Shown in pieces: positions 43,728 to 53,699 of a stretch of DNA of 64,000 bases; the first letter of the stretch is position 1; each line of letters opens with the position of its first letter. Below the pieces are notes generated by a model. It worked only from the letters and a program-made list of their open reading frames with translations. It was not told the DNA's origin and did not search any database. Position numbers and translations under genes: made by a program. Location: contig NC_064619.1 in the NCBI RefSeq assembly GCF_023898315.1, positions 506,512,594 through 506,576,593 of the forward strand. Reading direction: 5' to 3'. The DNA is from Schistocerca nitens (taxonomy: Eukaryota; Arthropoda; Insecta; Orthoptera; Acrididae).

Positions 43728-43830
43728 CCTGCTGGCACGGTAGCGCAGCGTCATCGGTCAGGACACTGTAATTAAAAAAGAACTTAGTGAAGTTCTCATC
43801 GATTGAATCTGAAAGTGTAGTGTGGCATCC
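43728..43830 (+). mobile_element. tRNA-like SINE remnant
   Basis: 'ctgctggcacggtagcgcag' followed by 'gtcatcggtcagg' and 'actgtaattaaaaaag' resembles the 5' part of a tRNA-derived SINE, with degraded B-box. Ends unclear. Confidence 0.4.
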
Positions 43831-44239
43831 ACACAGAACCACTGACGCAAAAACGCCGAAGCAGCACACAGGTCAGCCAGACCCGGATCGAGTCCCCATG
43901 AGAGATTAATGACAGCTGGCTTGATACACCGGCACATCAGTGTGATATCAGTTAGTTTTCCTCGTTCAGTTAGACATATTCTGGGCTCGTCCGCAGTCTG
44001 CGCCTAATAGAATCCACCTACAGTTCAAATATGTTAACAATGTGAAAAGTCTATGAGCTGAATTCGTGTTTCTGACGTTAATACACAGTTCAAAACAATT
44101 GACTTTGCGTGGCTGCCGTACTCCATTGAGCAATAAATGCGGGCTGAGTACGTTACCAAATTTTGCTTTTAACTTTCACAAACGAGGTAAACAATAATAC
44201 ATCATTCTATTCTTGATCATTTATATGAAAACAACTGAA
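43831..44239. other. unassigned sequence
   Basis: No feature recognised. Confidence 0.35.
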
Positions 44240-44837
44240 ATGTTCGAAGCAAGGTGGAAACATTAATCCCGTCATCCTAGATGTTTTTCACTGGACTTTT
44301 AGAGCTTCAACAACGTTAATGCCCTCCGTGAGCATTTATCACTATCTGACACCTACGTGGCAGGCTCCTTATCAGTCCGCGAAGGTAGCCCTGTATATCC
44401 ACTTCCGTTCGTCAATGGGAGCCCTTGAGAGCTCTTGGAGAGTATCACACATGCTCGATGGGTTCGAGACGCATTGCTGGCCATTCCTTTACTTCAATGT
44501 CCAGGCTTCACAAGACATCGCTGGCGCTGCCCTCGGCACTTACCCTGTCATTGTCGTACCTGAAAAGGAATTAAAGGCCACCACCAAATTCAGCAGCCAA
44601 CATATGGTCGAAGAGCATACGTTCATTTTACTGTGTGGCAGTAAGACGAACATACATAACAAGATACGTGTGGCAAGAAACACTGATGCCCCTCCACACT
44701 ATCACAGAACCTTGGCTGAATCTGTCGATTTCCTGGAGAATATTTCATAGGTGCCTTCGACCACAGTGTCTCCAGACACGAACACGGTCATACGTTGTGT
44801 AATAGGAGATCTGTATGACTAACTAGCGACAAATTTG

Positions 44838-45035
44838 TCAGTTGACATGGGAATGGCAGAACTGAAGGCGAGGTCCGATATGGCGTCTTCTCAAGTCTGG
44901 TAGTTGAACAGGACGCCTCGGTTGTAAGGACCTTTCTCGTAACCTCTTCCTTACTATCTGATGTGACACAGTAGCTCCAGTGGCCCTTCTGAGATCGTCT
45001 TGCAGTGCTCTGGCGGTCGTTATACGACGCCGCAA
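44838..45035 (-). pseudogene. Tc1-like transposase, helix-turn-helix remnant
   Basis: It reads MRRRITTARALQDDLRRATG then ATVSHQIVRKRLRERSLQPR RP, the second DNA-binding helix-turn-helix of Tc1 transposases. Beyond it the frame is broken and the catalytic core is unreadable. Confidence 0.8.
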
Positions 45036-45414
45036 CGCATAGGTGGCCAGATATCAGTCTCCACGTGGGTTTCTAGTGCATCGACGACATAGCCCAACCC
45101 TCCTTTTGTGCTGACCTGTCACCCTGTAGCGTGTCCACAATCTGTGGATGACAGATGGAGCAACGCAATATCCTTCATGAATAAAACAGACACCCTTGCA
45201 ACTGCATATGCTTGGCTGGATACAACGCCCACAAATGACTACTGCCTTCTCTGTACCTCAATAGAAAACACTTGAACGGGTACTCACTCCCTTCTGAGGA
45301 GTTGTAGTGCATAACACGTCCAGTAGATTGCGAATGACTTTAGTTGTTGCATACTTTTAAAGTGAGGGTCTCAAGCTAAGCATTAAGACCAAAACTGCCG
45401 CCTGTATCAAAATA

Positions 45415-46077
45415 CAGGGTGATCAAAAAGTCAGTATAAATTTGAAAACTGAATAAATCACGGAATAATGTAGATACAGAGGTACAAATTGACACACATG
45501 CTTGGAATGACATGGGAATTTATTAGAACCAAAAAAATACCAAAGTTCAAAAAATTTCTGACAGATGGCGCTTCATCTGATCAGAATAGTAATAATTAGC
45601 ATAACAAAGTAAGACAAAGCAAAGATAATGTTCTTTAAAGGAAATGCTCAATATGTCCACCATCATTCCTCAATAATAGCTGTAGTTGAGGAATAATGTT
45701 GTGAACAGCACTGTAAAGCATGACCGGAGTGATGGTGAGGCATTGGCGTCGGATGTTGTCTTTCAGCATACCTAGAGATGTCGGTCGATAACGAAACACT
45801 TGTGACTTCAGGTAACCCCAAAGCCAATAATCGCACAGACTGAGGTCTGGGGACCTGGTAGGCCAAGCGTGATGAAAGTGGCGGCTGAGCACACGATCAT
45901 CACCAAACGACGCGCGCAAGAGATCTTTCACGCGTCTATCAATACTTTGTTTTTTTTTTTTTGTTTTAATAAAACCCCATGTCATTCCAAGCATGTGTGT
46001 CAATTTTTACCTCTCTATCTACATTATTCCGTGGTTTATTAAGTTTTAAAATTTATACTGACTTTTTGGTGACCCGG
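45415..46077 (-). mobile_element. mariner-like element, shorter deletion derivative (663 bp)
   Basis: TA at 45413-45414 and 46078-46079. Ends 'cagggtgatcaaaaagtca' and 'tgactttttggtgacccgg'. Same family as 10337-11119 but with an extra internal deletion next to a T-run (45949-45962). The host Tc1 copy at 38.0 kb ('caaaatagattcaacg') shows the equivalent uninterrupted site. Confidence 0.9.
45635..45940 (-). pseudogene. mariner-like transposase, C-terminal third
   Basis: It reads RVKDLLRASFGDDRVLSRHF then SPDLSLCDYWLWGYLKSQVF and HNIIPQLQLLLRNDGGHIEH. The QDGAPPH segment with the second Asp is gone. Two fewer conserved blocks remain than in the 10.5-kb copy. Confidence 0.85.
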
Positions 46078-46139
46078 TACATTTAACATGCCAGACGTTG
46101 ACACACATGTTCCCCTAATTCTTTCGAGCAGTGTACTTT

Positions 46140-47120
46140 TACAAATGCAGTAATTTAAAAACTACTTGTGCTTGATTGTAATTAATAAAAGTCTGAATGT
46201 AACAATAGTAAGATATTTGTAGTAGAAGAGGGTGTGCAAATTTTTTTCGACAAATACCTTCCAACTGTGAACCGCCTACCAGTGAGAACTATTTGCTGTT
46301 CTTTGCTGATTTGTTATTGACAAAAATGAAGACGCAACCAAGCATTCGCCCCCTCTCCCTCCAGTTCCCCCCCCCCCCCTCCCTTCTTTTGACCTCGCGC
46401 AAAGATATTCTCCGCAGGGCGGCGAAGTTTTCTTAGGGATGTACCGTAGTCTCCCTGGATCCAGGCTTTCCGCTCACCGGGACATAACTCAGCCGGCGGA
46501 CCAGGGACAGCTAAGCAGACCAGCACTGCCTTTGCTGAAAGTTAAATTGCGATTGCCCGCTGGCCTGATATAGCGAGCCGCGACCCGGTATTCCAACTTC
46601 TCCGCCTTTCTCTACAGATAAATTCCATTGAGGAACGGATATTAACTGCTGCGAAAGAAGATAGCGCCGTGTCGTGGCCCGGCCGGGGTCTTCACTTCCG
46701 ACCAGACTGCGGAGGGAAATTCCGCTGCGGTCTGCCTGTTCGGTTGGCCCTCGTGCAGCCGCTATCGGCAGTCACTCGACAGAAAAGAAAAAAAAAAAAA
46801 AAAAAACCACAGAGCACTATCGAATGTTCGGATGTTTCTCAGTCTTTCCCCTTAGTGTTATACACACCTGTTGTAGACATTTTGTGTCAAAGGATGGCCG
46901 CAACCCTGCGTCAGTGACTGTTGTTATTTGGCATCTTGCGAACATCAGTTTTTCACGCACACCGCTTTCGTATTTACATACGATGGAGTATCGTAATGTT
47001 CTAATTATCACCATCAAAACTTATTTGCAGTTAATTCTTCTCTATGTAATCACCATGCAAATTTATACATTTTCCCCAACATTCCTTGACCTTCCGTTTA
47101 TCTTCAGTACATGAGTCTGC
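46140..47120. other. unassigned sequence with a GC-rich block and homopolymers
   Basis: A C-run lies at about 46367-46379, a GC-rich block at about 46380-46770, and an A-rich run at 46784-46806. The block contains 'ctttctctacag', which resembles a splice acceptor, but no coding frame with family resemblance follows. Confidence 0.35.
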
Positions 47121-47129
47121 AAATTTTGG

Positions 47130-47347
47130 GCCCGCATCTCGTGGTCGTGCGGTAGCGTTCTCGCTTCCCACGCCCGGGTTCCCGGGTTCGATTCCCGGCG
47201 GGGTCAGGGATTTTCTCTGCCTCGTGATGGCTGGGTGTTGTGTGCTGTCCTTAGGTTAGTTAGGTTTAAGTAGTTCTAAGTTCTAGGGGACTGATGACCA
47301 TAGATGTTAAGTCCCATTGTGCTCAGAGCCATTTGAGCCATTTTTGT
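47130..47347 (+). mobile_element. SINE with tRNA-Gly-like head and family-A body, full length
   Basis: It starts 'gcccgcatctcgtggtcgtg', with 'cttcccacgc' (anticodon-like CCC) and the B-box GGTTCGATTCC near 47186. From 'ccttaggttagttaggttta' onwards it is the family-A body and tail. The target duplication AAATTTTGG is exact at 47121-47129 and 47348-47356. Confidence 0.95.
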
Positions 47348-47356
47348 AAATTTTGG

Positions 47357-47719
47357 CTTAAGACAATCGTCCATTTCGTTAATGACGTCATCTGCCTTGT
47401 CAAATTGGCGACTGATTCTTCATTTCCGGGAACAAGAAAAGTTACTTGGTGAGAGACGAGGAGAATAGGGCGGATGCTGCAAGATCTCAGAGCCACATGC
47501 TCTCGTTTTGTCAATAACAACGAGATGAATGAACCAGCGTCACCTACAAGACGAACGCGTGTGGAGAGCATAGCGCGGTGTTTCTTAATCAGTATGCGAA
47601 GGCACACGATGCCCAAGTGTTACGGGGATCAGTAATAGCGACTAAAGGACTAAGGAGTAGATGACGCTGTCAGCAGTGACCAATAAGCTGGGAATTTGGT
47701 TCGGAAAGGAAGCGTGCTG
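47357..47719. other. unassigned sequence
   Basis: No feature recognised. Confidence 0.35.
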
Positions 47720-47812
47720 GGGTAGCCAAAGCGAATAGCTGAGGCGGTTAAGGCGACCGCTCACTTAAACTGGGAAAGCCGGGTTCGAGTGCCAGTCTGC
47801 CACAAATTTTAT
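47720..47812 (+). mobile_element. tRNA-like (probably SINE) sequence
   Basis: 'tagctgaggcggttaaggcg' (A-box arm) and 'ccgggttcgagtgccagtct' (B-box arm) form a tRNA-like region ending 'ccacaaatttt'. The variable part and mismatches argue against a working tRNA gene. No target duplication found. Confidence 0.55.
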
Positions 47813-48034
47813 GTTTTACCAATCACACTTGTCAATGCCAGAATTCGGCTAATGTCATTAAAACCTTTGAACGTTTCTTAATAGAGTTTCGCATAACTTG
47901 TCCAAACGATAACTGTTGTATCTGCAAGCGGTGTTTTGACCCTTGAGAAGGTAACCTGTGAGTATTACTCCACGACAGTCCCAAAAAACTGAATGCATGG
48001 CTTTCCCAGCTGACTTATGCACCTGTCTTGAGGT
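47813..48034. other. unassigned spacer
   Basis: No feature recognised. Confidence 0.35.
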
Positions 48035-48232
48035 TTCGATTTTTGTGGTAAGGTTCTGTGAGACCAAATTGCTGAGGTTATCTGTCCCTAGGCTTACATA
48101 CTGATTAAACTAACTTAAGCTGAAGACAACACACACACCCATGCCCGAGGGAGGACCCGAACCTCCGACGGGGAAAGCTGCGCGAAACCGTGACAAGGCG
48201 TTCCAGACAGCGTGGCTACTCCACGCAGCTCT
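48035..48232 (-). mobile_element. SINE family B
   Basis: Complement of the 3' part 'tggtaaggttctgtgagacc' at the left and of the tRNA-like head ('gaggacccgaacctccgac') near 48152. Diverged. Target duplication not clear. Confidence 0.85.
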
Positions 48233-48840
48233 GGCTCGTCCGCCAGGGATGCGTAACCAGTTTGGAAACTCCTTTCCACCTCAATATAGTGTCATTAGAT
48301 GGGCAATCATGTCAATAAACAGGTGACATCTCATGACGGATTTCCAGAGCACTGTAACCTTTCACATTCAAAAAATTTGTGACACTATGAGCCTCAGTTT
48401 CCTTTTTTTATTTTTTTCGGTCTTACGCCTCCTTAACTTATTATACTGCCTATAAACAAAGAAATAAGTAAAGGATAAAATTAATTTAAATTTTCAGCAT
48501 CAAGCACTGAGTGACCAATGATAACACTGACAGCATAATAATTTCCGGGCGTCAAATAGAAATTAACGATACCACCCCCCCAGCCTCAAGGCGTACTCCA
48601 TCCAAAATAGGTAAATAAAGATGAGATGGCACTGCAATAGGAATTTGACAAAGCGCTTTGACCTAAGTGGAAAGCAACAAGCCTGGAGTAGACAACATTC
48701 TATTGTAATTATTATTTAGGAAAACTAATCGTGACAAAACTAATCTCCGTACATCCATCTTCTAGTGGATACTGGGACAACAGTTATTATTGTATCTATA
48801 TGTAGGCATTATAAAACGATCAGCTGTATTTACTGGTTTT
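48233..48840. other. unassigned sequence
   Basis: T-rich at 48400-48420. No gene recognised. Confidence 0.35.
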
Positions 48841-48850
48841 ACTCATTCGA

Positions 48851-49045
48851 GGCCGGCCGATGTGGCCGAGTGTTTCTGGGCGCTACAGTCTGGAACCGCG
48901 CGACCGCTATGGTCGCAGGTTCGAATCCTGCCGCGCGCATTGTTGTGTGGGATGTCCTTAGGTTAGTTAGGTTTAAGTAGTTCTAAGTTCTAGGGGACTG
49001 ATGACCTCAGAAGTTAAGTCCCATAGCGGTCAGAGCCATTTTTGA
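48851..49045 (+). mobile_element. SINE family A, full length
   Basis: The target duplication ACTCATTCG is exact at 48841-48849 and 49046-49054. B-box GGTTCGAATCC near 48918. Confidence 0.95.
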
Positions 49046-49229
49046 ACTCATTCGCAACCGATTTCAGTGTTACACTAGCCTACATCTTCCGGCCCATACA
49101 AGTGAATGAATGTACAGTAAAGTGTATGAAACCAGCCAATAGAGATCATGCTATTACCATTACTATGCGTAAGATGACGGAACTATTCTACTCGCTATGC
49201 AAGATGAAGAAATACCATCAGATATTCAG

Positions 49230-50189
49230 AAGAATGTAATAATTCCAGTTACGAAAATGATAGGTATTTAAACGTGCGAATGTTATTGAAACGTTAGTTT
49301 AGTAAGTCATGGTTACAAAATATTGGGACGAATTACTTACAGAAGAACGGAACAAAATGGTAAAAGTCTACATCGGAGAAGATTATTTTGGGTTTTGGAG
49401 AAATGTAGGAACATGTGATGCAGTACTGTCTCTGAAACCTTCTTAGATGGTGGATTGAAGGAAGACAAACCTACGTTTATAGCATTTGAAGTTTTAGATA
49501 GAGATTTCTAGATCATTGATTGGAATACAGTTACTGAAGTTCTGGAGGTAACAGGGGTAAAATATGGAGTGTGTATATTTATGTTCAGCTTGCACAAAGA
49601 GTAGACGTCAGTTAGGACTTAAATGGGAGACAGTACTTGCGAAGAGAATGCGGTAGAGCTGCAGCCAACCCTCATGTTATTCAACCACTTTAATAGAGAA
49701 ATTATTGAAGGAAACTAAAGAGAGCTTGAAATTAAAATTCAGGGATAAGGGTTAGCCGTAATGAGATTGGCAATAAACATAAAATTAGAACTGAGGAAGA
49801 TGGAGTAGATGAGGCTGAGGAACCTGCTACCATGGAAGGAAAACAAAATGTGAAGGTCAAAGCAAGGATAAGGTAAAAAGCTGGAAAGAAAGGTTAATAT
49901 AGCATTCCTGTCAGAAAGAAGATTACTGGTTTTAAACATAGAACTTAACCTGGGGAAACTAATTTCACAGAATGCGCGTTTGGAGGACAGAATTGTATGA
50001 TTGCGAATCATGGACAGTGGGAAAACTGGAACAGAAGAGAATCGAAGCGTTAGGTGTGGTGCTGCAGAAGGAATGTTGAAATTCAGATGGGCTTCTATAT
50101 AAAGATGAGAAGGTTCACCACAGACTCGGCTAGGAAAGGAAAATATGGAAGACACTGGCTAGCGGCATGGGGGGTAGAACATCTGTTAA
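49230..50189 (+). mobile_element. old LINE fragment, split by a Tc1-like element
   Basis: Recognisable words include 'ggagaagattattttgggtt' and 'agaaatgtaggaaca' (RT fingers, as in the 20.5-kb copy) and, near 50030, the equivalent of SETWTVGKLEQKRIEA and the WCCRR region in shifted frames. The LINE resumes after the transposon at 51616 ('agagaaacgtctgttaagac') for about 120 bp. Heavily decayed. Confidence 0.7.
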
Positions 50190-50191
50190 TA

Positions 50192-51613
50192 CACTCCTGG
50201 AAATGGAAAAAAGAACACATTGACACCGGTGTGTCAGACCCACCATACTTGCTCCGGACACTGCGAGAGGGCTGTACAAGCAATGATCACACGCACGGCA
50301 CAGCGGACACACTAGGAACCGCGGTGTTGGCCGTCGAATGGCGCTAGCTGCGCAGCATTTGTGCACCGCCGCCGTCAGTGTCAGCCAGTTTGCCGTGGCA
50401 TACGGAGCTCCATCGCAGTCTTTAACACTGGTAGCATGCCGCGACAGCGTGGACGTGAACCGTATGTGCAGTTGACGGACTTTGAGCGAGGGCGTATAGT
50501 GGGCATGCGGAAGGCCGGGTGGACGTACCGCCGAATTGCTCAACACGTGGGGCGTGAGGTCTCCACAGTACATCGATGTTGTCGCCAGTGGTCGGCGGAA
50601 GGTGCACGTGCCCGTCGACCTGGGACCGGACCGCAGCGACGCACGGATGCACGCCAAGACCGTAGGATCCTACGCAGTGCCGTAGGGGACCGCACCGCCA
50701 CTTCCCAGCAAATTAGGGACACTGTTGCTCCTGGGGTATCGGCGAGGACCATTCGCAACCGTCTCCATGAAGCTGGGCTACGGTCCCGCACACCGTTAGG
50801 CCGTCTTCCGCTCACGCCCCAACATCGTGCAGCCCGCCTCCAGTGGTGTCGCGACAGGCGTGAATGGAGGGACGAATGGAGACGTGTCGTCTTCAGCGAT
50901 GAGAGTCGCTTCTGCCTTGGTGCCATTGATGGTCGTATGCGTGTTTGGCGCCGTGCAGGTGAGCGCCACAATCAGGACTGCATACGACCGAGGCACACAG
51001 GGCCAACACCCGGCATCATGGTGTGGGGGGCGATCTCCTACACTGGCCGTACACCACTGGTGATCGTCGAGGGGACACTGAATAGTGCACGGTACATCCA
51101 AACCGTCATCGAACCCATCGTTCTACCATTCCTAGACCGGCAAAGGAACTTGCTGTTCCAACAGGACAATGCACGTCCGCATGTATCCCGTGCCACCCAA
51201 CGTGCTCTAGAAGGTGTAAGTCAACTACCCTGGCCAGCAAGATCTCCGGATCTGTCCCCCATTGAGCATGTTTGGGACTGGATGAAGCGTCGTCTCACGC
51301 GGTCTGCACGTCCAGCACGAACGCTGGTCCAACTGAGGCGCCAGGTGGAAATGGCATGGCAAGCCGTTCCACAGGACTACATCCAGCATCTCTACGATCG
51401 TCTCCATGGGAGAATAGCAGCCTGCATTGCTGCGAAAGGTGGATATACACTGTACTAGTGCCGACATTGTGCATGCTCTGTTGGCTGTGTCTATGTGCCT
51501 GTGGTTCTGTCAGTGTGATCATGTGATGTATCTGACCCCAGGAATGTGTCAATAAAGTTTCCCCTTCCTGGGACAATGAATTCACGGTGTTCTTATTTCA
51601 ATTTCCAGGAGTG
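50192..51613 (+). mobile_element. intact Tc1-like DNA transposon (1,422 bp)
   Basis: The TIRs CACTCCTGGAAATGGAAAA and (complement) CACTCCTGGAAATTGAAAT match at 25 of the outer 27 bp. Target TA lies at 50190-50191 and 51614-51615. The single gene inside is uninterrupted. 'aataaa' at about 51550 may serve as poly(A) signal. It has inserted into an old LINE. With gene, both ends and target duplication intact, it is the best candidate for recent mobility in the window. Confidence 0.95.
50436..51458 (+). CDS. Tc1-like transposase, 340 aa, apparently intact
   Basis: Cut-and-paste transposase acting in the nucleus on the element's own TIRs. Residues 1-60 (FERGRIVGMRKAGWTYRRIA, then VSTVHRCCRQW) form the first helix-turn-helix. 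Residues 86-112 (TATSQQIRDT to SARTIRNRLHEAG) form the second. The RNase-H-like domain follows: D155 in VVFSDESRF, GIMVWGAISY at 193-202, D244 in FQQDNARPHVS, E277 in SPDLSPIEHVWDW. The length fits the family (about 340). The ATG at 50436 was preferred over an upstream in-frame GTG at 50361 because MPRQRGREP precedes the DNA-binding domain directly. The unusual point is that only 32 residues separate D244 and E277, against 34 in typical Tc1. GC-rich codon use contrasts with the AT-rich flanks. Confidence 0.95.
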   Translation: MPRQRGREPYVQLTDFERGRIVGMRKAGWTYRRIAQHVGREVSTVHRCCRQWSAEGARARRPGTGPQRRTDARQDRRILRSAVGDRTATSQQIRDTVAPGVSARTIRNRLHEAGLRSRTPLGRLPLTPQHRAARLQWCRDRREWRDEWRRVVFSDESRFCLGAIDGRMRVWRRAGERHNQDCIRPRHTGPTPGIMVWGAISYTGRTPLVIVEGTLNSARYIQTVIEPIVLPFLDRQRNLLFQQDNARPHVSRATQRALEGVSQLPWPARSPDLSPIEHVWDWMKRRLTRSARPARTLVQLRRQVEMAWQAVPQDYIQHLYDRLHGRIAACIAAKGGYTLY

Positions 51614-51615
51614 TA

Positions 51616-51935
51616 TATTAGAGAAACGTCTGTTAAGACATTCGGGATTCAGTTTTTTGCACTAGAGGGAGAAATGTAGAAGGTAGCAATTGTAGGGGAA
51701 GATAGAGACGAAACACACCCAAAAAAATAATGTGAGACGCAGGTTGTGTCAGCGTACAGCATACCTCGGCCAGGGGCTGCTCAAAAACTCAGTTTCAACA
51801 AGGAAACAGTAACTGTCAGGGAAGACACTAATTTTTATTGCGGTTCCCAAGGCCTTTCCTACTGACACCTGTGCTCGTCTTATAAGCGCCTTTTGACACT
51901 GTTCTCTAATCTGTTCAGCGGCCATTATCTGGATG
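51616..51935 (+). other. LINE remainder (to about 51740) and unassigned sequence
   Basis: The first 120 bp continue the LINE interrupted at 50189. The rest has no recognised feature. Confidence 0.5.
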
Positions 51936-51942
51936 GTCATAA

Positions 51943-52137
51943 GAGCGGCCAGCCGATCTGACCGAGCCGTTCTAGGCGCTTCAGTCTGGAACCGAGCGAC
52001 CGCTAAGGTCGCAGGTTCGAATCCTTCCTCGGGCATGGATGTGTGTGATGTCCTTAGGTTAGTTAGGTTTAAGTAGTTCTAAGTCTAGGAGACTGATGAC
52101 CTCAGCAGTTAAGTCCCATAGTGGTCAGAGCCATTTT
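51943..52137 (+). mobile_element. SINE family A, full length
   Basis: Target duplication GTCATAA at 51936-51942 and 52138-52144. The body has small changes (loss of one 't' in 'aagtctaggagactg'). Confidence 0.9.
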
Positions 52138-52379
52138 GTCATAACAGCCAGCTACCTCCTGTGAAGGTACCGCTGCAAACGTTGTGACCTTGAAACCAAG
52201 ACCCTTTCTAATGGTCACAGCTATGGTGGTAGACACCAATAATTACAGTTTGAAAGGCGTTACATTTAAATTAACTATACCCAAAATTACTGCTGTAAAA
52301 TCAGATTAGCGTCTCTCTCTCGTCTGTGGGACATATAGAAAACAGTGAGGCAAGATTTTTAGTTTTCATTTATTACTTA

Positions 52380-53528
52380 CAAGGGAAGCTCCCCATCGCA
52401 CCCCCCTCAGATTTAGTTATAAGTGGCACAGTGGATAGGCCTTGAAAAACTGAATACAGATCAATCGAGAAAACAGGAAGAAGTTGTGTGGAACTATGAA
52501 AAAATAAGCAAAATGTACAAAATGAGTAGTCCATGCTAAGAAATGCAACATCAAGGATAACCTGGACTCAGGAGAGCCGTGGTCCCGTGGTTAACGTGAG
52601 CAGTTGTGGAACGAGAGGTCTTTGGTTCAAGTCTCCCCTCAAGTGAAAATTTTTATTTTTTATTTTCGCAAAGTTATCATCTGCCCATTCGTTCATTGAC
52701 GTCTCTGTTCACTGTAACAAGTTTAGTGTCTGTGTTTTGCGACCGCACCGCAAAACCGTGCCATTAGTAGACGAAAGGACGTGCCTCTCCAATGGGAACC
52801 GAAAACATCTGATCGCAAGGTCATAGGTCAACCGATTCCTCCATAGGAAAACACGTCTGATATATTCTATACGACACTGGTGACAGCATGTGCGTCCCAT
52901 GACAGGAATATGTTGTCGACCCACCTAACTTGTACACTTGGCGAATGGGTAAAAAGATTCTTCTACATTGCCCGATTTAAGTTTTCTTGTGGATGTGAGA
53001 ATTACTCCCAAAAAAGTGATGAAAACATAAGAGTTTATCACATAAACTGCAACAAATGAATGCAACAGTTTCACTGTGGCACAGTTTTCCCTGCGCTCTG
53101 TCAAAACATATGTTTTTAACGTTTTCAAATTTTTCCGTGTGTACACCGTCAAATCCTGTATATGTCCAAGAAAATCTGAACATGTCCTGGAATTTTGGAA
53201 AGCGAGGTTGATTATGTGTGAGTGCCTGAACTTTGATAATTGTCTGAAAATAAAATTTTAGGCTCGAAGGAAGATTTGAACCAAGGATCTCTCGTTCCGG
53301 AGCTGCTCACGCTAACCACGGGACCACGGCGCTCCTCAGATCAGATAATCCCTGATGTTGCCTATCTTTGCATGGACTACTCAGTTTGCTAATTTTGCTT
53401 ATTTTTTTCATAGTTCCACACAACTTCTTCCTGTTTTCTCGATTGATCTGTGTTCAGTTTTTCAAGGCCTATCCACTGTGCCAACTTATAACTAAATCTG
53501 AGGGGGGTGCGATGGGGAGGTTCCCTTG
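52380..53528. mobile_element. foldback element with tRNA-like inverted arms (1,149 bp)
   Basis: Left arm 52380-52660 and right arm 53245-53528 are inverted copies of about 280 bp at roughly 90% identity, starting CAAGGGAA(G/C)CTCCCCATCG. Each arm holds a tRNA-like block ('tggtcccgtggtta(a/g)cgtg' A-box arm, 'ttggttcaa(g/a)tct' B-box). Flanking TTA at 52377-52379 and 53529-53531 may be a 3-bp target duplication, as in PIF/Harbinger elements, but three bases can match by chance. The unique centre carries a minus-strand Cys-rich frame. Confidence 0.8.
52977..53183 (-). pseudogene. Cys-rich reading frame inside the foldback element
   Basis: 68 codons from MFRFSWTYTGFDGVHTEKFE to NSHIHKKT. Residues 44-57 carry CCSLCDKLLCFHHF. 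The C-x2-C-x4-C-x2-H pattern, preceded by an aromatic, recalls the C-terminal Cys-rich zinc-binding domain of piggyBac-type transposases (YxCxxCxxxLCxxxC/H). No DDD core accompanies it, and the frame is short. It may be a remnant of a transposase or a chance pattern. An overlapping frame (52925-53152, minus) appears to be its shadow. Confidence 0.4.
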
Positions 53529-53584
53529 TTAGTACAGCTCTGGCCTCACAATTCGCTCCTTAAAGAGTATCATCATTATGGTAG

Positions 53585-53692
53585 CGTGTGTGTATTTGCG
53601 CGCGAATGCACATATATGTGTGTGTCCATGGGTGGGTGGGTGTGCGTGTGTGTGTGTGGGAGAGAGGGAAAGAGGGAGAGGGAGAGAGAGAC
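53585..53692 (+). repeat. (TG)n / (GA)n microsatellite
   Basis: Imperfect TG-rich repeat changing into GA-rich repeat near 53660. Confidence 0.95.
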
Positions 53693-53699
53693 GCTATAT

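Larger units (their letters stand above)
44240..46133 (-). mobile_element. Tc1-like transposon (copy 2) split by a mariner-like element
   Basis: It is colinear with the copy at 36.8-38.06 kb, e.g. 'ggtggaaacattaatcc' against 'agtggaaacaatcgttc', and the right terminus 'taattctttcgagcagtg' plus TA at 46134-46135. The left TIR was not found. Between 45413 and 46079 it holds the second mariner-like element. Confidence 0.75.

Noticed and set aside
46600-46620. Splice acceptor starting a host exon
   Set aside because: 'ctttctctacag' looks suitable, but no downstream frame shows conserved coding character. One motif is not sufficient.
46674-47114. Protein with Lys-rich stretch
   Set aside because: The frame runs through an A-rich run after a GC-rich block. 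The sequence is low complexity and shows no recognised domain.
50361-50435. N-terminal extension of the Tc1 transposase from an upstream GTG
   Set aside because: The ATG at 50436 gives the family length and starts directly before the DNA-binding domain. The extension is unlike transposase and needs a non-AUG start.
50422-51101. Long reading frames on the minus strand opposite the Tc1 transposase
   Set aside because: They are antisense shadows of the GC-rich transposase gene and have no motif of their own.
52377-53531. piggyBac element
   Set aside because: The Cys-rich pattern is suggestive, but TTAA target sites and a DDD transposase core are absent.
53585-53692. CRISPR-like or satellite array
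   Set aside because: Plain dinucleotide microsatellite; no repeats with spacers.
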